A stretch of 64,000 bases of DNA, from assembly GCF_000801105.2 (NCBI RefSeq), contig NC_079515.1, positions 20,297,407-20,361,406 on the forward strand, given 5' to 3'. The notes under the pieces were generated by a model. It worked only from the letters and a program-made list of their open reading frames with translations. It was not told the origin of the DNA and did no database searches. Below are positions 57,368 to 64,000 of the stretch, piece by piece. Source of the DNA: Raphanus sativus. Its lineage: Eukaryota; Streptophyta; Magnoliopsida; Brassicales; Brassicaceae. Made by a program: the position numbers and the translations under genes. Numbering within the stretch: position 1 is the first letter of the stretch; each line of letters starts with the position of its first letter.

Positions 57368-58187
57368 GGCTATTGGCTTGTTAAAAACCTGAAGAGAGAG
57401 AAGAGAGAACATCGGTGGTTCCTGTGTCCGGTGGCGCGTACGCGCGCGTACTGATGCCGGTGGCTTTTTTTCTTCGGCTATAGTTCAGTAGTTTTGCTGT
57501 GGGATTAGATCTACCGGCTTCTTCCCGATATACTGGCGGTTCTGGGTTAGAGTTTCGCGCTAGAAAAAGCTCCGTTCGTAGGGTGCTTTGTTCGGTCGCA
57601 TTTTTATTTTTTTCTGGCTCCGCGGTGAGGGGAAGGCGGTAAATCGAAGTGGTCGTCGGCTTTGAGTCCAGTATTTTTCGGGGGGGGGGGGGCGGGGGGG
57701 GGGGGGGGGGGGTAGAGGCTCCCTCAGCTCTACGACCGTCGGCCATTGTTTCCGGAAAACGGTGGCTTCGTTAAAACCACTATCTCCGGCTCCTGCTTCC
57801 GGGAGGTGGTAAGCTCCGGTAGTATCGTTCTCTTCGGTTTGTTTTTTGTAGTTTCTCCGTTCTTCTTCTATGAGGTTGTTCTTCATTGTTTCTCCGTCTT
57901 TTGATCCGTCTCCTGAAACCGTCTCAGACGTCGGTGGTGATAGATCGATTGTAGACGGTTATTTATCAAGAAACCTCGTAGATGGTGGTTGGTGTGGCGC
58001 TTATGTCGAGTTGAAGGTGGTGCGGCAGAGACAGGCGCGAAGATTAGGGTTTCACGACCCTGGACTGTGGAGTTGGGCTTTAGACCCAGTTTGTAATTTT
58101 TCTGGTTTGATTTGGCTGATAGTTTTGGGTCTTTTGTATTTCGGATGAGCTTTACCTTTTATAAAACTATTCGGAAGAAAAAAAAAT
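57368..58187 (+). mobile_element. Second Sadhu-like non-autonomous retroposon
   Basis: 820 bp with target duplication TTGAACCATGAC (57356-57367 and 58188-58199) and a short A tail (GGAAGAAAAAAAAA). GC-richer than its surroundings and with GAGAGAGAAGAGAG near the 5' end, like the copy at 5876-6720. Short open frames on both strands are not credible proteins. Contains an interrupted poly-G tract (57680-57712). Confidence 0.72.
57680..57712. repeat. Interrupted poly-G tract
   Basis: Thirteen G, one C, then nineteen G: a potential G-quadruplex on this strand, and a place where sequencing or assembly length may be wrong. Confidence 0.9.
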
Positions 58188-58284
58188 TTGAACCATGACT
58201 ACCTGAGCCTGCTTTTGAATTTTTTGGATTATACTATTAGTGATTGTGTGCTACGTGAAATTACGTGATTGGGGGTATAGTTAA

Positions 58285-59578
58285 TGATGTTAGGAGTTTC
58301 AACAAGAATGTAAGCACTTACTTAATCTAAATGCAACAAATGATTTAAAATGATTTCAGAATCAAATAACTACTATGATGACAAGATAGAAATAAAGAGC
58401 AGTAAATGAATGACTTGCTTAAATATGATAGAAGAGAACTCATGGGCACAGGAACATGATTTCGGGTGATCAAGCATCAAACAAGGATGACAAAATGATG
58501 AATCAAACATACGACCTTAAGCCTAAACACGATCCTAAGCAAGCTCTATATCTAGATGAATGCTCATTTGCTAACACATCTCAAACATCAAATCTCTTTG
58601 GCTGAATGATATGAAAGCAATCAGTAAGAACAGGTTTATTAGCTATCCTAACACTCTTAACAACAAATGTCTTTGGCAAGATGCATTAAGAGCCTAGCAG
58701 AGTTGTCTCAGACATTTCAACAAACACCTTTTGGGTGGGAAATGTCTAGAGATCAACTTTCGAATGATCAAATCGAAAGAGGCAATAAGAACACTCTACT
58801 AGCAAGGCTTGAGATTGATCTACACTAAAAACATCCTTGATCTAACCTAATCACCCTAGTCTCCCTAACCCATGAATTCAAAAGGGAACTACTCACTAAT
58901 CTTCATGTTAAACCTTAAACCCATACTGGATTTCAGATTAAACATGTAGATGAACACAGGAAATCAAATAGAAAATCAATAACAAGAGAACAATGAATCC
59001 AAAAGATGAACTTTCCAAGAGTATTTTGTGGTTTTTTCTTCAACAAAAGATAATCTGGCCAAAAGTGGCTACAATCAGTCTTAAACTTAGGTTTTCAGAG
59101 TGCCAAAACGACATAAGTAATTGCAAATAGGTCCTTGAATTAAAAAGAAATTGCAAATAAGAAACACGCAGCGACCTCCGCAGGTCGCTCCAGCACGTCG
59201 CTCTGGCCCTTGGGAGCGACCTCGGATGGTCGCTGCGAGGGGTCGCTCCGGGATATTTTCTTCATCTTCGAGTCACGTAAAGCCGAGCGACTTGGAGTGG
59301 TCGCTCTAGCTTTGGTCGTCAAGGTCGCTCCGGCTGGAGCGAGGTCTCACAGCGACCTCTGCAGGTCGCTCCAGCATCTTCTCGTCCAATCATCCTCCTT
59401 TTCACACCTTTTGAGCTCCAAATGCATCCCAATGTCTCCAAAAGCTCCATAAGATGCTCCAATACCTGATAAGGACTCATGTATGCAAAATGCAACCTAA
59501 ACAAGGCTAGAATCTAACCTACATGATGAAAATGCATGAAAAGGAATGGGTGAAACAATGCAATTATGCAAGACATCA
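58285..59578 (-). repeat. 3' LTR of the Athila-like element
   Basis: 1294 bp. Near 58300 it lacks about 68 bp present in the other LTR. Contains the GC-rich island with AGCGACC/GGTCGCT repeats at 59163-59372. Confidence 0.88.
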
Positions 59579-59592
59579 ACTCCCCCAAACTT
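59579..59592 (-). other. Polypurine tract
   Basis: The minus strand reads AAGTTTGGGGGAGT immediately before the 3' LTR. Confidence 0.75.
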
Positions 59593-60873
59593 GTTCTTTT
59601 ACTTGTCCACAAGTGAACTTTCTAGAACTCATTGAGAAAGAGGATGTAATGGTGGGAGCTCATAGCCAAAAGAAACACACATAGGACTAGATTTTACTCA
59701 AAGTCCAAAAATAGCACACTCTCTTATTGCACTCTAGCTTCTCAAGGCCTATTCACACTCCTATGCCTCTACACAAGTTACAATGCTCATCCATCAACAA
59801 GCTCTTTAGACCAACTCTCACATTCATTTATACAACACAAAAGGTGAATACTTGCAAATGGGGACTTGATCTCAATCATTTGGCTTGGTAAGAGTGAAAA
59901 TGGTCTAATGTGAAGCAAGAGGGGTTTCAAATGCATCTTTCATAGTTACTAACTCTCAAGAAAAGGAGCAAGAACATTATGCAAAATTTATCTAAGAAAA
60001 GGAGCAATTCATGCATACAATGACTTGTTCTTATCATTCTACCCTTTTTCTTTTCATCATCCCCAAACCCAAAGATACCTCTTTCATCACTCACCCAATG
60101 AACACTCTTCTTTTTCTTATCTTGACCAACTAGGGATTTTTTACTAACTCTCTTTTTTTTTTTTCCCCCATTCTTTTCATGTTTCTTTTCTTTTGACTCT
60201 TAAGGGGAATCTATTTATACACTCTAGAGTTTTTTTTTTTTTTTATATCCCTAGTGATTTTCTTTTCTTTTTGTTCACTTCCTTCACTTTTCTCTCACAC
60301 CCCAATCCCAAGATCAAAATCAAGCTTACAAACCCAACAACCATCCTAAGTGCTAGCTCAAATGAGGTCCTAGTGCTAGCCAAAGATAAGAACAAACCAT
60401 TGTCGCTCCTAATACTCTCAAGATTTTGCACATGACAAGCTTTCACAAAAAGGCCTCACTCAAGCAAATCAATGGTGGCTTCAATGAATGGTAAGGGTTA
60501 AAGGGTATGGGAGTGCCATTTGGATTAACAAGAGGATAGTGAATGAAATAAGATAACCCAAATGTGTATGAGATCCATGACTAAGTATGCAAGTGCCCAT
60601 ATGCAAGAGAGATTAAGTTCATTACATTCAAGTTCAGTTTGGAGTTGGTTTTCAAGAACAATGTCAATATCGAGCAAGCAACACGTTTCAAGAAGAGCTT
60701 TCAAGGCTCGAAACATACAAGGCTTTTTTCAAGAGGTGCATTATCAATTCAAGCGCGAAGTGGTGTTCTTTCCAAGGCATTTTAAATCATTGCTCCCAAT
60801 GCAAGTGAAATGCAACCTATATGCTCTAGACTCTCCTAAAAGGTGCAAGTGAATGTAGTCTAAGTGAAATGCT

Positions 60874-60912
<39 letters not shown>

Positions 60913-61096
60913 AATATGAATAAGAATGCAATGCATGAGACTCTTAGACATGAAAACAAACATGATCAAATACATGGTACCTCCCCCAAACTTAATTCAC
61001 ACAGTCTCTGTGTTGTTAAGTCGAAAGAGATACCCAAAAGAAATCTAAATGCAAGAAAAAAAATGGTATATACAAGGAAGAAGTGCGGGTTACCTT
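59593..61096. other. Non-coding interior of the Athila-like element
   Basis: No coding sequence in either strand that I can support; includes a 33-base poly-T at 60877-60909. In an autonomous Athila the pol region would be here or further on; it is missing. Confidence 0.6.
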
Positions 61097-62401
61097 CTAT
61101 GGGTCGTGAGTGGAGCCAGATGGGCCAGCGCCATCATCTGGTGGGAAGTAGGTGTAGTAACCTCCAGCTGAACTGTAGTCTCCGTACCAGTGCTGACTCT
61201 GAACCTCCTCAACCTCTATGTCGTCATCTGAAGATGCCAAGGATGGAGATTTGTTTCCTGAGGATGAGGGTTCGATGGGAGGGTTCCTGTCTAGGCGCCG
61301 CTGCTGTCTCTCAGTGCGGGGGAAGCTGAGGGTAGCAGGATGAGGTGGACGCCGGGGCTGTGGAGCGTCCGGGAATTCAAAATCTGCTCTGCTGCATCCT
61401 GCTATACCTCCCCTCGTCAGCACATCAGCCATCTTCCTCAAGATCTTCGATGTGAACTTGGCCTGTTGCTTTACCGTCTGGCTAAGCGCCTTGCACTTGG
61501 TCTTTAACTTCTCAATTGTCCTGTCCTGAGCCTTGTTCCATCGCTGCAGCCGGCCTATGTGCTCATGAGCATCACGAAGAGCACCATGTGGAAGAACCCC
61601 ATTGTAGGGTGGGAAGGAGTAGCGTGGTTGACCATAGACGGGAGGAGAAGCCGCCTTAGCAGGTCTCTCTGGCTCAGTCTCTCTCGACTCCCTTGGTTGC
61701 CATGGTTGACCTAGTTCAACAACGGGATCGAGAGTCCCGTGTTCCCCAAGGAAGTCTGTCGGGGAAAGGTCAAAGCTGATGACTCCGGGGATGATCAAGC
61801 TTGTCAGGTCCATGTTCGGTAGGAGTACCTCAGCTTGCCTTCCGTCCAAGCGATAGTGGTAGACGTAGCTGCCCTGGTACATCCCACTGAAGTAGGTGGC
61901 TATCTTCAAGTAGGCTCCATCAATGAGTTTGGGACCAACTCCACCTCTTCCTAAGTTGATGTGCTGAGCCTGTAGGAGAGGTGTGATCATCCCTCCAATC
62001 CCTATCTTTGGATCTTTATCCCCTGTGGTCCAAGCCCAGTCTCTGTAGTGCTCAAGACGACTCACAAAGAATCCTACCATCCCAAATCTGGCGTAGATGT
62101 CTGTGCTGGGGAGTGGTAGCTGTCCCGGAGTAGTGTAGGGACTGATAGCAGGGCAGATAAGGCGGAGATCTTCCTCAGTGACGTTACCATGCTGTTTCCG
62201 TGGGTAGAAGAGGTGTACAAGCAGTCGGTGGAGGTAGCGCACTGTAGGGTGTCGGATGCGAGAGTTCTTGTCAGCGCCGGTTCTGTGGTTGATTCCAGTA
62301 ATCAATTCCCACAGCTTCTTCGGGAGGCCATCGCACCTCGGAAGAGTAGTCTCCTCTGCATCTTGGAAACCCATGACTGTCCCAATGTCTTTGAAGTTCA
62401 T
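61097..62401 (-). CDS. Athila ORF1-type (gag-like) retrotransposon protein
   Basis: 434 residues from the first ATG, MNFKDIGTVMGF. It matches the plant retrotransposon ORF-1 family of Athila elements: phrases such as LPKKLWELITG, RIRHPTVRYLHRLLVHLF, GMITPLLQAQHINL and TYFSGMYQGSYVYHYRLDG. The C-terminal third is low-complexity and charged, with a coiled-coil-like stretch (about 290-335) and an acidic, serine-rich tail. The same frame is open upstream to the PBS without an ATG, so the N-terminal part of the usual protein is missing or translation starts here. Uninterrupted, but no zinc knuckle is seen. Confidence 0.82.
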   Translation of the reverse strand: MNFKDIGTVMGFQDAEETTLPRCDGLPKKLWELITGINHRTGADKNSRIRHPTVRYLHRLLVHLFYPRKQHGNVTEEDLRLICPAISPYTTPGQLPLPSTDIYARFGMVGFFVSRLEHYRDWAWTTGDKDPKIGIGGMITPLLQAQHINLGRGGVGPKLIDGAYLKIATYFSGMYQGSYVYHYRLDGRQAEVLLPNMDLTSLIIPGVISFDLSPTDFLGEHGTLDPVVELGQPWQPRESRETEPERPAKAASPPVYGQPRYSFPPYNGVLPHGALRDAHEHIGRLQRWNKAQDRTIEKLKTKCKALSQTVKQQAKFTSKILRKMADVLTRGGIAGCSRADFEFPDAPQPRRPPHPATLSFPRTERQQRRLDRNPPIEPSSSGNKSPSLASSDDDIEVEEVQSQHWYGDYSSAGGYYTYFPPDDGAGPSGSTHDP

Positions 62402-62490
62402 GTAGTAGACCCTTCCATCGATCTTGAACTTGATTTTCCCCCATCCCTGCCGTACATGTCTAGAGTCGTGGTAGGTAAATGAATGATGTT

Positions 62491-62507
62491 CCCCGGCAAC
62501 GGCGCCA
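62491..62507 (-). other. Primer-binding site of the Athila-like element
   Basis: The minus strand reads TGGCGCCGTTGCCGGGG three bases after the 5' LTR. This is the PBS type used by Athila-group elements (tRNA-Asp in published descriptions, from memory). Confidence 0.82.
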
Positions 62508-62510
62508 ATT

Positions 62511-63872
62511 TGATGTTAGGAGTTTTGAGGCTCCCAAGTCAAATGATAGTAAAGCGGAAGTAAAATGTCGAACCAGTTCTGAGGGATTTCAAGCACTAAG
62601 AATGCAAGCACTTACTTAATCTAAATGCAACAAATGATTTAAAATGATTTCAGAATCAAATAACTACTATGATGACAAGATAGAAATAAAGAGCAGTAAA
62701 TGAATGACTTGCTTAAATATGATAGAAGAGAACTCATGGGCACAGGAACATGATTTCGGGTGATCAAGCATCAAACAAGGATGACAAAATGATGAATCAA
62801 ACATACGACCTTAAGCCTAAACACGATCCTAAGCAAGCTCTATATCTAGATGAATGCTCATTTGCTAACACATCTCAAACATCAAATCTCTTTGGCTGAA
62901 TGATATGAAAGCAATCAGTAAGAACAGGTTTATTAGCTATCCTAACACTCTTAACAACAAATGTCTTTGGCAAGATGCATTAAGAGCCTAGCAGAGTTGT
63001 CTCAGACATTTCAACAAACACCTTTTGGGTGGGAAATGTCTAGAGATCAACTTTCGAATGATCAAATCGAAAGAGGCAATAAGAACACTCTACTAGCAAG
63101 GCTTGAGATTGATCTACACTAAAAACATCCTTGATCTAACCTAATCACCCTAGTCTCCCTAACCCATGAATTCAAAAGGGAACTACTCACTAATCTTCAT
63201 GTTAAACCTTAAACCCATACTGGATTTCAGATTAAACATGTAGATGAACACATGAAATCAAATAGAAAATCAATAACAAGAGAACAATGAATCCAAAAGA
63301 TGAACTTTCCAAGAGTATTTTGTGGTTTTTTCTTCAACAAAAGATAATCTGGCCAAAAGTGGCTACAATCATTCTTAAACTTAGGTTTTCAGAGTGCCAA
63401 AACGACATAAGTAATTGCAAATAGGTCCTTGAATTAAAAAGAAATTGCAAATAAGAAACACGCAGCGACCTCCGCAGGTCGCTCCAGCACGTCGCTCTGG
63501 CCCTTGGGAGCGACCTCGGATGGTCGCTGCGAGGGGTCGCTCCGGGATATTTTCTTCATCTTTGAGTCACGTAAAGCCGAGCGACTTGGAGTGGTCGCTC
63601 TAGCTTTGGTCGTCAAGGTCGCTCCGGCTGGAGCGAGGTCTCACAGCGACCTCTGCAGGTCACTCCAGCATCTTCTCGTCCAATCATCCTCCTTTTCACA
63701 CCTTTTGAGCTCCAAATGCATCCCAATGTCTCCAAAAGCTCCATAAGATGCTCTAATACCTGATAAGGACTCATGTATGCAAAATGCAACCTAAACAAGG
63801 CTAGAATCTAACCTACATGATGAAAATGCATGAAAAGGAATGGGTGAAACAATGCAATTATGCAAGACATCA
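62511..63872 (-). repeat. 5' LTR of the Athila-like element
   Basis: 1362 bp, the fuller of the two LTRs; carries the same AGCGACC/GGTCGCT island at about 63457-63666 with only scattered single-base differences. Confidence 0.88.
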
Positions 63873-64000
63873 GTTAACGAAAGAAAATTGATGGAAAACT
63901 TGTTTTCCACCTTATAAAATAAATACATTTTACATTTATTTTTAAATAGTTAATTACATTATTGTATAATTCTTTATCTCTAATGATCAAACATATTTTG

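Larger units (their letters stand above)
58285..63872 (-). mobile_element. Complete non-autonomous Athila-like LTR retrotransposon
   Basis: Ty3/gypsy-class element of 5588 bp. Two LTRs (58285-59578 and 62511-63872) begin TGATGT and end ACATCA and are flanked by a 5-bp target duplication GTTAA (58280-58284 and 63873-63877). On the minus strand the PBS follows the 5' LTR (62507-62491) and a purine tract precedes the 3' LTR. The only long coding region is an Athila ORF1-type gene; there is no protease, reverse transcriptase or integrase, so mobility would need help in trans. The LTRs are nearly identical apart from a deletion of about 68 bp in the 3' LTR, so the insertion is fairly young. Confidence 0.9.

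Noticed and set aside
57381..57886. Proline-rich frames reading through the poly-G tract on the minus strand
   Set aside because: The proline run is just the complement of poly-G in the retroposon; no splice sites or similarity.
59140..59504. Identical short frames at 59140-59504 and 63434-63798
   Set aside because: They sit in the two LTRs and are identical only because the LTRs are; no known LTR protein.

Overview
The window is plant nuclear DNA: spliced genes with GT/AG introns, long AT-rich intergenic DNA and many nested transposable elements. Gene content and order point to the mustard family, most likely a Brassica or a close relative. From memory of Arabidopsis chromosome 1, and without any alignment, the host genes in order resemble a soluble pyrophosphatase (PPA1-like), a NAC factor in the NAC005 position, the At1g02260-type ArsB/NhaD transporter, the At1g02270-type calcium-binding nuclease-fold protein, TOC33, HFR1 and a small membrane protein probably in the At1g02380 position. 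The run from NAC to the membrane protein looks like a fractionated colinear block with many genes missing, as expected after Brassica genome triplication. PPA1-like does not fit that order.

Layout. 0-2 kb: a possible hAT end and a Cassandra-type TRIM carrying 5S rRNA-like sequence. 2.5-4.2 kb: PPA1. 4.6-10.2 kb: Helitron ends, one Sadhu-like retroposon with a 14-bp target duplication, and two Helitrons. 10.8-11.7 kb: NAC gene. 12.5-13.9 kb: a tandemly duplicated terminal-inverted-repeat element. 14.2-15.8 kb: transporter. 16.8-19.0 kb: nuclease/EF-hand gene. 19.4-27.5 kb: a nest of Helitrons, decayed host-gene fragments (including aspartyl aminopeptidase exons) and a hAT element with a perfect 8-bp target duplication, itself split by a Helitron. 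28-34.7 kb: AT-rich duplications and further Helitrons. 35.0-36.4 kb: TOC33. 39.3-42.1 kb: an HFR1 copy that appears frame-broken. 45.5 kb: a possible small-peptide gene. 47.1-53.2 kb: a Mutator-like element with an intact transposase, a broken Ulp1-like protease, and an unusual set of GACGACTT-based palindromes. 54.4 kb: a Tourist-like MITE. 56.2-57.2 kb: membrane protein gene. 57.4-58.2 kb: a second Sadhu-like retroposon. 58.3-63.9 kb: a complete non-autonomous Athila-like LTR retrotransposon with a GTTAA target duplication.

The host genes do not form an operon or pathway. They are separate nuclear genes: cytosolic pyrophosphate hydrolysis, transcriptional control, anion/cation efflux, phosphodiesterase-fold hydrolysis, chloroplast protein import and light signalling. 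The most interesting material is mobile DNA: the palindrome-loaded MULE, the 5S-bearing TRIM and the Helitron-bounded host gene fragments. All exon boundaries were read by eye from GT/AG sites and reading-frame continuity; no transcript data or database searches were available.
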